NCBI GenBank assembly: GCA_035495315.1
Contig: DATJGF010000175.1
Coordinates: 1-30,349, forward strand
Length of the DNA stretch: 30,349 nt
Reading direction: 5' to 3'
Origin: DATJGF01 sp035495315
GTDB taxonomy: Bacteria; Verrucomicrobiota; Verrucomicrobiia; Limisphaerales; UBA8199
Both the position numbers and the translations under genes were made by a program. Below the pieces are notes generated by a model that was given only the letters and a program-made list of their open reading frames with translations, did no database searches and had not been told where the DNA came from. How positions within the stretch are numbered: the stretch's first letter is position 1; each line of letters starts with the position of its first letter. Of this stretch, positions 17,535 through 24,837 are shown piece after piece.

Positions 17535-18905
17535 ATGAAACCAGTCCTCTTCCTTCGCGTAATCGCTCTTGCTTTATGCTTCTCCTTAGTCGCTGCGCCA
17601 CGCGCCCAGGATCAACCGGGCTCGATCACGAACGCGGCGCAGCTGCAACTCCCCGCCACCGATGACGGTCTGCCGGGCCAGGGCCCCATCCGCCGTTACG
17701 ATTGGTTTAAAAACTTATGGAGCCAGCGCCGGACGACCTGGGCCGCACACCTCGAGCGGGACCGCCACGCCGTGGTGCTGTTGGGCGACTCCATCACTCA
17801 GGGTTGGGGCGAGGATTTTAGCTTTTGGTTTCCAGCAATGAAGATGGCCAATCGCGGTATCAGTGGCGACACCTCCCGCGGCGTGCTCATCCGGTTGAAG
17901 GAAGACGTTTTGGCGTTGGACCCCCAGGCCGTTGTCCTGCTCATCGGCACCAATGATCTCGAAGAAAAGGCTAACCCCGAAACCGTCGTTGCCAATTTGA
18001 AACTGATTCTAGCCGAGTTCGCGCAGCACAACCCCAAAATGCCAATCATCCTTTGCGAAGTCTTCCCCAGCTCCGCCTCCAAGTCCCGTCCAGTGGAAAA
18101 AATCCGACGCGTCAATGAACTCTACGCTGAGGCGGTTCGGGGGAACGCACAAGTGACCTATATTGAGACCTGGCCGTTATTCGCCGACGCCAAGGGCGAC
18201 GCCATTCCAGCCGAATTCCCTGACCTCCTACACCCGAACCTGGCCGGCTACGCCAAATGGGCCGCCGCATTGCGTCCGATTTTTGCCACGCTCGGTTTTC
18301 TGGAAACTACGCCCTATGAATTCGCCCTCGAGCCCGGTTTCGTCAGCTTATTCAATGGCAAAGACCTCACCGGCTGGGGTTTTGAGCCAACTTCAGAGGC
18401 GGACAAGGAGGCCGCCCGGAAATGGCAGGCGTCGGATCCGCATGCCCCGCCATGGCCGATCGTCACTACACCTGTGACCTTTGAAAACCAATCCACCAGT
18501 TCGGATGGTCGTTATGTCGCCAAAAATGGCCGGCTGATCGTAACCACGCCGCCGGAGGGCCGTCGCATCCAACAAATCTCGACCGTCCGTAAGTTCGATA
18601 AGGATTTTATCCTGCGCCTCGAATTTCGTGCCACACCCGACGCCGACAGCGGCATTTTCATCCGGGGGCAACAGCTTCAATGCCGGGATTACCTCCTGGC
18701 CGGCCCATACAACAAACTCAAGAACTACCACCCCGGCGACTGGAACGAAATCGAGGTCGTTGTTCGTAATCGCGAGGCCTTTTGCATGTGTAACGGTGAG
18801 GTCCTGGAGACCGCGATGAAGGTCCCCGCCAACGGCTCTATCGGTCTCGAAGGCGATCGCGGTCAAATGGAATATCGTCGGATCCGGATTAAGGAGATCC
18901 AATAA
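17535..18905 (+). CDS. Secreted SGNH hydrolase fused to DUF1080 (3-keto-disaccharide hydrolase-like) domain
   Basis: 456 residues from the ATG at 17535, chosen because it begins a signal peptide (MKPVLFLRVIALALCFSLVAAPRAQ); the longer open frame upstream runs over the divergent neighbour. Residues about 75-255 are an SGNH/GDSL esterase: block I LLGDSITQGW (Ser86), block II NRGISGDT, block III LIGTND (Asn140) and block V DLLHPN (Asp230, His233). Residues about 268-456 are a DUF1080 jelly-roll: SLFNGKDLTGWGFEP, FILRLEFRATPDADSGIFIR, GDWNEIEVVV and GSIGLEGDRG ending in IRIKEI. DUF1080 is linked to 3-keto-glycoside hydrolysis, and SGNH domains often deacetylate glycans, so the fusion may remove ester groups and then cleave a sugar (inference). 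It is divergent from the beta-helix gene. Confidence 0.85.
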   Translation: MKPVLFLRVIALALCFSLVAAPRAQDQPGSITNAAQLQLPATDDGLPGQGPIRRYDWFKNLWSQRRTTWAAHLERDRHAVVLLGDSITQGWGEDFSFWFPAMKMANRGISGDTSRGVLIRLKEDVLALDPQAVVLLIGTNDLEEKANPETVVANLKLILAEFAQHNPKMPIILCEVFPSSASKSRPVEKIRRVNELYAEAVRGNAQVTYIETWPLFADAKGDAIPAEFPDLLHPNLAGYAKWAAALRPIFATLGFLETTPYEFALEPGFVSLFNGKDLTGWGFEPTSEADKEAARKWQASDPHAPPWPIVTTPVTFENQSTSSDGRYVAKNGRLIVTTPPEGRRIQQISTVRKFDKDFILRLEFRATPDADSGIFIRGQQLQCRDYLLAGPYNKLKNYHPGDWNEIEVVVRNREAFCMCNGEVLETAMKVPANGSIGLEGDRGQMEYRRIRIKEIQ

Positions 18906-18955
18906 AATCCAAAGTCCAAAGCCGAAAGGCGCGCAGGGGCGAATTGGTAAAAACG

Positions 18956-19333
18956 TCAGAGTCTGGCTGGTGACACGCCGATATCGACGATGCTGCAGGC
19001 CTGCACGGTGTTGAGGCCAAGGCGCTCGGCCTCCGTTAGCACTTCGTCCGATTCGGTGCCCGGATTCAACCAAAGTTCGTCGCAGCCTTTGGTCGCAATC
19101 TCCGGCAGCAATTTCAATACGATCTGGGGTGGTACATAAACGCTGACCCGCTGCGGTCTGACTGGCACATCTTTTATGCTCTTGAAACAGGGCAAGCCTT
19201 CGACGTCCGACTCTTTTGGATTCACTGGATACACGGTGTAGCCCTGCTGAAGGTACGCACGCACTGCTTTGTTCCCGAACTTCGCGCGGTTGTTAGAAGC
19301 GCCAATCACCGCCACTGTGTTTGCTTTCGTCAT
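18956..19333 (-). CDS. CoA-binding (YccU-type) Rossmann protein
   Basis: 125 residues from the ATG at 19333; the longer frame to 19426 adds residues without homologous pattern. The protein is a single CoA-binding Rossmann domain: NTVAVIGASNNRAKFGNKAVRAYLQQGYTVYPVNP, then VSVYVPPQIVLKLLPE, CDELWLNPGTES and the terminal VQACSIVDIG, with Cys near 115. The length matches the YccU/YbaK-like CoA_binding_2 family. Members bind CoA or a nucleotide; the physiological role is not settled. It is cytoplasmic and monocistronic. It converges with the SGNH-DUF1080 gene and is divergent from the BlaI operon. A 13-base inverted pair (18907-18919 and 19403-19415) flanks it. Confidence 0.87.
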   Translation of the reverse strand: MTKANTVAVIGASNNRAKFGNKAVRAYLQQGYTVYPVNPKESDVEGLPCFKSIKDVPVRPQRVSVYVPPQIVLKLLPEIATKGCDELWLNPGTESDEVLTEAERLGLNTVQACSIVDIGVSPARL

Positions 19334-19396
19334 AGTAAACTGGTAAGCGCGAATCGGTGCAGAGGCAAAGCGCAACGAATCCAGATTCAGAGGTTT

Positions 19397-19448
19397 TCGA
19401 CGTTGGACTTTGGATCCTGGACGCACTCTTTTATCGACGTTGGACTTT
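19397..19448. repeat. 15-base direct repeat upstream of the BlaI promoter
   Basis: The 15-mer tcgacgttggacttt occurs at 19397-19411 and again at 19434-19448. The first copy contains ttggactttggat (19403-19415), whose exact reverse complement lies at 18907-18919 on the other side of the CoA-binding gene. Function is unknown. Confidence 0.6.
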
Positions 19449-19460
19449 CTTAATTTCGAT

Positions 19461-19547
19461 TTGACAGCGGTTTGGACGCGGCCTAGAGTCCAACTACTAA
19501 GATTTTAATAGATTCCTGTTGACACGCCGCTTTGGGAGCGGTAAATG
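19461..19547 (+). promoter_or_regulatory. Tandem sigma70-like promoters for the BlaI operon
   Basis: Two perfect -35 hexamers TTGACA lie at 19461-19466 and 19519-19524. The first is followed after 17 bases by a weak -10, TAGAGT (19484-19489). The second is followed after 17 bases by TAAATG (19542-19547). Each is trailed by one predicted operator beginning 33 and 32 bases after its TTGACA, so both promoters would be blocked in the same way. This is motif-based prediction. Confidence 0.6.
19494..19511. promoter_or_regulatory. Predicted BlaI-family operator 1
   Basis: CTACTAAgattTTAATAG is an imperfect dyad (7-base arms, 4-base centre) lying just downstream of the first -10, around the expected transcription start. 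It has the same geometry and left arm as operator 2 near 19551. BlaI/MecI/CopY repressors bind such dyads as dimers and repress their own operon. Confidence 0.6.
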
Positions 19548-19550
19548 TAT

Positions 19551-19568
19551 CTACTAAAGAATTAGTTG
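19551..19568. promoter_or_regulatory. Predicted BlaI-family operator 2
   Basis: CTACTAAagaaTTAGTTG repeats the left arm of operator 1 exactly and has a similar right arm. It ends seven bases before the repressor's ATG at 19575, so a bound repressor would cover the second transcription start and the ribosome-binding region. Confidence 0.6.
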
Positions 19569-19574
19569 AAAGCT

Positions 19575-19964
19575 ATGCCCCGTAAAAAAACTGCCGGCCT
19601 CACCAACGCCGAACATCGCATCATGGAAATCATCTGGGCCAAAGGCGCTGCCACGGTCGCGGATGTGGTCGAGGCCCTGCATGGCAAAGACGCTTACACG
19701 ACGATTCTCACCCTGATGCGCATCCTCAAAGCCAAAGGCTATCTCACCTCCCGCAAAGAAGGACGCGCCTTTGTTTTCGTGCCGAGAGTGGATCGGGACA
19801 CGGTTGCGCGCAAGGCGGTCCATCAGCTGCTTTCGAAATTCTTTGCCGGCTCGGCCAGCGAGCTCGTGCTGACTTTCTTGCGCGAAGAAGAGCTCACACC
19901 CGAACAACTCGACGAAATCAAGCAGAAGATCCTCGATTCGGAGGAAACAACCGATGAAGCATGA
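19575..19964 (+). CDS. BlaI/MecI/CopY-family transcriptional repressor
   Basis: 129 residues from the ATG at 19575; a TTG at 19566 inside operator 2 would add three residues and is less likely. The N-terminal winged helix reads LTNAEHRIMEIIWAKGAATVADVVEAL and TTILTLMRILKAKGYLTSRKEGRAFVFVP, the standard BlaI pattern with recognition helix and wing. The C-terminal helices (VARKAVHQLLSKFFAGSASELVLTFL and LDEIKQKILD) form the dimer part, where BlaR1-type proteases cut. It should act as a dimeric repressor of its own operon at the two dyads upstream. Its stop overlaps the start of the M56 protease gene by 11 bases, the usual coupling of blaI with blaR1. What it responds to is unknown. Confidence 0.93.
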   Translation: MPRKKTAGLTNAEHRIMEIIWAKGAATVADVVEALHGKDAYTTILTLMRILKAKGYLTSRKEGRAFVFVPRVDRDTVARKAVHQLLSKFFAGSASELVLTFLREEELTPEQLDEIKQKILDSEETTDEA

Positions 19965-22119
19965 AATTCTAGCCAGTGCCGACGAGTTGATCAGTGCCGT
20001 ACTGAATGGCGTTTACCAGGGCATCGTTTTGACCCTGCTGGTTTACGTAGTATTGCGACTGCTTGGCCGGACCAATGCTGCAACCCGGTACTGCGCCTGG
20101 GCCGCCACCTTGCTCCTCGTCGTCGGAATCATCCCGGCTCATTATTGGCGTCACCGCCTGTTCACCGTCGCGTCTGGGAACAACGCTGGTTCACGAGCGC
20201 AGCTGCCGTCAGCTGTGCGAGAGCCGACCATCACCGAAGGGTGGGCACCAGCAACCGCCGATTTGGCCGAACCGATGCTTGTCAACCAGGATCGGTCATC
20301 AAATCAGGACAACAATGAAACGACCGAGATCGATAATTTGTGCGGAGACCCCCTGCCTGTTTCGACAACGATCGCGAACCCATCTGACCTAATTACGTCT
20401 CGCGACGGAGCAAAAGATCAGGCCGGAGTTGAGGAGTCACCAGTGGTTCAAAAGGCATCTTTGACAGTGATTCAAGAGTCAAACTCATCGGAGGCGTCGA
20501 ACCAAACCTCGCACTGGAGTTGGGACCAAATAGTGAACCCGATTTCCTGGAATATCAGCTCATTCACCAACCTGCCAAAGACCGCCAGTTTAGGGTTATT
20601 GGCGGCTTGGGCGGCCATTGCCCTATTTCGCGCCGGGCGTTTGGCCGGTCGACTCTATCAGCTGCGCAAGATTAAGAAAGCAGCGCTGCTCCCAAGCGCG
20701 GAATTGGTTCGCGCCTTTGCCCGCCTTTGTGCCGATCTCGGTGTGCGGCGGCAAGTAGAGGTGAAGGTCTGTCCGGTGAACGCCTCGCCGGTGGCGCTGG
20801 GCTTTTTTCACCCGGTGATTCTGTTGCCGGAGGGGCACGCGTGTGCACCTGAGGCGCCGGAAACCGAGCACATTCTGCGGCATGAGCTGGCGCATGTTTA
20901 CCGCCGGGACGACTGGGCGAACCTGGCGCAGAATTTTGTTCAAGCGGCGCTCTTCTTCCACCCGGCGGTTTGGTGGATTTCCAAGCGACTCTCGCTGGAA
21001 CGCGAGATCGCTTGCGATGATCAGGTTCTGCAGCATGGCGCCGGAGCTCGCGCCTATGCGCTGCTGCTGGCCGAGTTGGCCGGCCGTCTGAAACGTAACG
21101 AGCTCGTTTTCGCCCAAGGAGTTTCCAGCAGTAAAAGTCAACTTCAACAAAGGATCAATATGATACTAAACACACGCAGAAACACCTCGCCCGGCCTGGC
21201 GAAAGTTCGGCTGGGGTTCGTCACCTCAACCGCCGCCCTGTTGGCAGTGCTGGCCCTCTACTTCGCCCCCAGGCTGGTCCTGGCTCAGTCGCCAACGGCT
21301 TCTACTGCTGTTGCCGCGACGACTCCGCCAGCTGCGGGTGCAGTTGTCTTCGCGCCCGGCACTGTTCCGGTAGCAATCATAGCTTCAGCCGATGAGCCGG
21401 ATGCAACACCAGCGCCGGCTGCCTCGCCGGGCGTCGGCGCCGGGCCAAAATTCAAGGACGGACCGGCAGCAGCGTTACCGCCGGTGCCGCCCGCTCCTGC
21501 GGTGGACGTCCACCCGGCCCCGCTACCGGTCCCCAGTATAGCAATCGCTGCCGACGTGCATCCAATGGGATTGCCGCATCCGCCGGGCCATCCAGGCAAA
21601 CCTTCTCCCGACGGCTCGCTCGAAGAGCGGCTCGAGCGCCTGGAACAAATGGTGCATTCGCTGATCGCGCAACAGGGAATTAAAAGGCACGGTGCGATCA
21701 TTCTACGCGATGGTCATGAGGCCGGTATGTTAGACGAAAAGCAGATGGAGAAAATGAACGAAAGAATTAACGAAATGGCCAAAAAGCAGGCCCAGCGGGC
21801 CGAAGAACAAGCCAAACGCGCTGCCGAAATGGCTGAACGCGCGAACAAGGATTTCAATTTTAAATGGAAGGCGGAAGCAGAACATTGGGGTAAGGGGAAG
21901 GGCAAGGAAGGGTTGGAAAAACAGTTGGACGCGTTGCGCAAAGCGCGCGAAGGCCTCGAACGTCAAATGGAAGATCTCGATCGCCAGATAGAGCGCGTCG
22001 AGCATGATCAGGAACGCATACAGGAAGAGCAGGAACGCCGGAGCGAACTGCAGCAGGAGGAATCGAAGGAAGAAGCCAGCGTTGCTGAGGTTGAAGAGAA
22101 CGTTGAGGAGAACAACTGA
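19954..22119 (+). CDS. BlaR1-like M56 membrane metallopeptidase with coiled-coil tail
   Basis: 721 residues. Membrane helices lie near 22-38, 46-62 and 209-226. The M56 peptidase domain (about 255-365) has the zinc site HELAH (310-314) in LRHELAHVYRRDDWANLAQ and the downstream acidic ligand in EREIACDDQVL. A further helix at about 420-444 ends the BlaR1-like part. In BlaR1/MecR1 the following outside domain is a penicillin-binding sensor. Here it is replaced by about 100 residues rich in Pro, Ala and Val (445-550) and a long charged coiled coil (about 556-721, with LEERLERLEQMVHSLI and KKQAQRAEEQAKRAAEMAER). It should cleave the BlaI-type repressor encoded just upstream when triggered, but not by beta-lactam binding of the known kind. 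An extra linker (75-205) rich in Ser, Thr and Asn separates helices 2 and 3. Confidence 0.88.
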   Translation: MKHEILASADELISAVLNGVYQGIVLTLLVYVVLRLLGRTNAATRYCAWAATLLLVVGIIPAHYWRHRLFTVASGNNAGSRAQLPSAVREPTITEGWAPATADLAEPMLVNQDRSSNQDNNETTEIDNLCGDPLPVSTTIANPSDLITSRDGAKDQAGVEESPVVQKASLTVIQESNSSEASNQTSHWSWDQIVNPISWNISSFTNLPKTASLGLLAAWAAIALFRAGRLAGRLYQLRKIKKAALLPSAELVRAFARLCADLGVRRQVEVKVCPVNASPVALGFFHPVILLPEGHACAPEAPETEHILRHELAHVYRRDDWANLAQNFVQAALFFHPAVWWISKRLSLEREIACDDQVLQHGAGARAYALLLAELAGRLKRNELVFAQGVSSSKSQLQQRINMILNTRRNTSPGLAKVRLGFVTSTAALLAVLALYFAPRLVLAQSPTASTAVAATTPPAAGAVVFAPGTVPVAIIASADEPDATPAPAASPGVGAGPKFKDGPAAALPPVPPAPAVDVHPAPLPVPSIAIAADVHPMGLPHPPGHPGKPSPDGSLEERLERLEQMVHSLIAQQGIKRHGAIILRDGHEAGMLDEKQMEKMNERINEMAKKQAQRAEEQAKRAAEMAERANKDFNFKWKAEAEHWGKGKGKEGLEKQLDALRKAREGLERQMEDLDRQIERVEHDQERIQEEQERRSELQQEESKEEASVAEVEENVEENN

Positions 22120-22192
22120 TTGCCCTGATCGATTGGCTGCAGGCAGGCCTCCCTGTCTGCAGTCAAACCCTGCTGTAAAACTCCCTCGTCTT

Positions 22193-23335
22193 ATGAATGC
22201 CACGGGACAAAAAGCGTCGGCCGACAATATCACGCCCGCCGTTCATCTCGAGTTTATCCATAATCAGCTTGCGAACTCAGCCGCTTCCGCCTCGGAAGAC
22301 ATCGAAGAGTATCATCGCGCACTGTTTCTTCACCATCACGCGATTGAGCAGGAAAAGTATCGGCAACAGGCCAAGACGGCCCAAGACCGCGTGGCTTTTT
22401 TAGAAGGTCGATTGAAGGAGACGCAGCTCCGGCTGAGCGAACGGCCCAAGCTCGTCGCGGTAACGGTCGACGGGCGCGAGGACACGGCCCCCACTTCCCC
22501 CTGGAACAACTGGGATCGCGCTATGTTTATCGTTTGCACACTGGCGATTGTCGGTTTGATTACGTTCGGCGTGCTCAACATTTCGTTCAACCTGCTCGAA
22601 TCCGGGTTCGTTACCTTCCGCGACAGCCCATTCCGCTCCTATCTCTGGGCAGCCTTGCTGCCCGTCGGTGCCTTGGCGGTCAAAGTCGGCTGGGATTTTC
22701 TCGAGGATACCCGCAAGCGTAACATTTATCTGTGGATGTGTCTGGGGTTGGGACTGTTCGGGGTGCTGGTCTGGGTCGCAGCGTATGCCTGTGTGTATCC
22801 GACCTTGTCGAAGAGCGTCGACGAACACATCGCTTCAATGTCGGTTTTTGACCAGGCGGGTTCGGCCTCGGCGCCTTTAGCCCGTTTAAATTTTGCTGGC
22901 GCCAAATGGATAGACATGATCACCGTTGCGGGACAGGCCATCGCGGAAATCTTCCTCTCGGCTGTGCTCGGCATGTATCTCACCGCTCTGTACCTGCGGC
23001 ATCGCCCGGTTCGCCTGGCTGAAGATCCGGCGTTTACTCAATTGGAGAAGGAACGGCGGGGGCTCGAAGAGACCGTCGCGCGCGAGCGAACAGCCTTGGG
23101 CGAAGCAACCGGAAACCTGCTCCGCCTGGAAAATCAGCTTACCGCTTTAATTGCCTATGGCAAATCGATGTTCCACCGGGAGAATGCCCGCCGCCAGGAC
23201 CAATCCGAAAAGCGGCAGGTCATTTTGGACCAACTATCCGATCATTTACGGCAGCACTTGGACAAGGTCGATTCGGTAAACCGGCTGGCTGCCAGCGCCG
23301 TCGATGCGCCGGCCGCGCGCAGCAACGGCACTTAA
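22193..23335 (+). CDS. Hypothetical four-helix membrane protein with coiled coils
   Basis: 380 residues from the ATG at 22193; the frame is open to 22004, but that would overlap the M56 gene. I do not recognise the family. An N-terminal coiled coil (about 50-84, EQEKYRQQAKTAQDRVAFLEGRL by position) precedes four predicted membrane helices at about 108-132, 150-165, 179-203 and 243-267. A long C-terminal coiled coil (about 280-360, rich in Glu, Arg and Gln) follows. Both ends are likely on the cytoplasmic side. The gene begins 73 bases after the M56 protease and ends 11 bases before the next gene, so it is probably part of the BlaI-controlled operon. Function is unknown; the coiled coils suggest oligomerisation or a scaffold. 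Confidence 0.75.
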   Translation: MNATGQKASADNITPAVHLEFIHNQLANSAASASEDIEEYHRALFLHHHAIEQEKYRQQAKTAQDRVAFLEGRLKETQLRLSERPKLVAVTVDGREDTAPTSPWNNWDRAMFIVCTLAIVGLITFGVLNISFNLLESGFVTFRDSPFRSYLWAALLPVGALAVKVGWDFLEDTRKRNIYLWMCLGLGLFGVLVWVAAYACVYPTLSKSVDEHIASMSVFDQAGSASAPLARLNFAGAKWIDMITVAGQAIAEIFLSAVLGMYLTALYLRHRPVRLAEDPAFTQLEKERRGLEETVARERTALGEATGNLLRLENQLTALIAYGKSMFHRENARRQDQSEKRQVILDQLSDHLRQHLDKVDSVNRLAASAVDAPAARSNGT

Positions 23336-23346
23336 CCTCTGGGCTT

Positions 23347-24669
23347 ATGCGTAACTTTTGTCTGGCCCTGTGCCTCGTCCTCACCGCGAGGGCGGTTGAA
23401 GCGCCCAACCAAAATGCCGGGTCCCAGCTCTTCGTTGTTGGGCTTTCTCCTTACCTCGAACGGTCGGTCAAGGATGAGGTCTTTCGCGGGTTGGTCCGTC
23501 TGCTCGTCGAGGATTTGCCGCTCAATAGCAAACTCTCGATTTATGACGCGTTCGAGTTGAAGACCATTACCCAGGTGACCCTGCCCGATTCCCGGGTTTT
23601 CAGTAGCTCCAAAACGCGAGCCAATCAATTCGCGCCGGCGATTCGCGAGCTTAAAGCGTTCCTGGCTACGGACCACGTGAAGCCCGCCAACAAACGCCTT
23701 CACTTCGAAAGCGCACTGCATGTTCCGCAATTCGCTGACTTCATCGCGGACAATGTGAAGGCCTCTGAGCGTCCCGTAACAGTGCTGTTGGTCGGCAGTC
23801 CGTTGTATCAGGACCCGAAAGAGCCATCCTTCTCGATGATCGACGGTTACTTTCCTTCGGATGGCCATCTACAGGCCTCGCGCGAAGATTCGGTCTTCGG
23901 TTTTACCGGCCAGACCAACCGCCAGCCGGCGATGACCGTGTATTGGCTCTATTTCGGTGACCCGTGGATGAGCGACCTGCACAAGGAGAAGGTCATGCGG
24001 TTTTGGACGCTCTACTTCGAACGCCGTGGAGGCGAATTGGCGTCTTTTACTCAGGACCTTCCAACCAGTTTGCAGGCCGTCTGTCATCTCACACCTGGAA
24101 CGCCTGCAGCGGCTCGCGGCTGGGCCCTGGATTCGCGCCAAACCAAACTCGAGATGCTGCGGGTTAGTCGCAGTGTCGAAGTAACGGATTGGATTACGCG
24201 CGATACCTTGCCGGAAATGGCGCCACAGCCACCGACGGTGATGATTGGTCCGATGAAGATCGGGATCCGCTGGAAAGATAATATCGACCTCGATCTGTAC
24301 TCTGCGCCGCGGCACGGAGCGGAAACGCTTTTTTTTCAGCATACTCGCTCGCCCGAGGGTTACTACTACAAGGACCATCGTCATTCGCCCGGCCGTGAGT
24401 ACGAATTCATCGAGTTTGAATCACCCGTGGACTGTCGCGAAGTCGAGGCTTTCGTCAATTTCTACAAAGGTTCAAGGCCCAACGGGCCGCGCGGCGAGGT
24501 GCGGATTGAGTTCGACGGAAGAATCTACAGCGGCAAGTTTTCGATTGAAGCCACAGAAGGTAATCAGGGACGCACTGGCTCCGAGCAGGAGCAGTTTTGG
24601 ACTCGAATTCCCGTCCGGGAGATTCTCCGAATTCCTACGTCCACTGAGCGGGCGAGCAACGAACCTTGA
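23347..24669 (+). CDS. Hypothetical exported protein, possible vWA-like plus DUF2135-like domains
   Basis: 440 residues with a signal peptide (MRNFCLALCLVLTARAVEA). The family is not recognised. Residues about 26-240 have alternating strands and helices (QLFVVGLSPYLERSVKDEVF, RPVTVLLVGSPLYQD, AMTVYWLYFGDPWM), reminiscent of a von Willebrand A-like fold, but the metal-site DxSxS is not present. Residues about 298-400 contain IGIRWKDNIDLDLYSAPRHG, then SPEGYYYKDHR, YEFIEFESPVD and EAFVNFYKG. This resembles the DUF2135/YfaP beta-sandwich in which a DLDL strand is diagnostic. It follows the membrane protein by 11 bases and closes the putative operon. The two may work together at the cell envelope (inference). 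It converges with the PQQ-propeller gene. Confidence 0.75.
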   Translation: MRNFCLALCLVLTARAVEAPNQNAGSQLFVVGLSPYLERSVKDEVFRGLVRLLVEDLPLNSKLSIYDAFELKTITQVTLPDSRVFSSSKTRANQFAPAIRELKAFLATDHVKPANKRLHFESALHVPQFADFIADNVKASERPVTVLLVGSPLYQDPKEPSFSMIDGYFPSDGHLQASREDSVFGFTGQTNRQPAMTVYWLYFGDPWMSDLHKEKVMRFWTLYFERRGGELASFTQDLPTSLQAVCHLTPGTPAAARGWALDSRQTKLEMLRVSRSVEVTDWITRDTLPEMAPQPPTVMIGPMKIGIRWKDNIDLDLYSAPRHGAETLFFQHTRSPEGYYYKDHRHSPGREYEFIEFESPVDCREVEAFVNFYKGSRPNGPRGEVRIEFDGRIYSGKFSIEATEGNQGRTGSEQEQFWTRIPVREILRIPTSTERASNEP

Positions 24670-24728
24670 TCCCGGCTTGATTTCCTCCTTTTAGGTCGCT
24701 TGGCGCGAGATTTTGCTGATGCTGGTTT

Positions 24729-24804
24729 AACCGCAGAGGCGCGATGGACTCAGAGATTAGGAAAGCAGGGCGTCTTTCTCCGCGCCCATCGCGTCTCTGC
24801 GGTT
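24729..24804. repeat. Long-stem inverted repeat between convergent genes
   Basis: aaccgcagaggcgcgatgg at 24729-24747 pairs with 24786-24804 over 19 bases with one mismatch, around a 38-base loop. It lies between two convergent genes and could act as a bidirectional transcript end, although no T-run follows either arm. It may equally be a dispersed repeat. The rest of the 168-base gap holds nothing recognisable. Confidence 0.65.
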
Positions 24805-24837
24805 TACTTTTGGTTTGGGAATCGCAAGCATTTCGAC

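Noticed and set aside
19575..22119. Beta-lactam resistance system
   Set aside because: Despite the blaI-blaR1 arrangement there is no beta-lactamase or penicillin-binding domain in the cluster, and the sensor domain is absent.
22004..22192. Upstream extension of the four-helix membrane protein
   Set aside because: It would overlap the M56 coding region and adds an Arg-rich stretch that is the shadow of its coiled coil; the ATG at 22193 starts the sensible protein.
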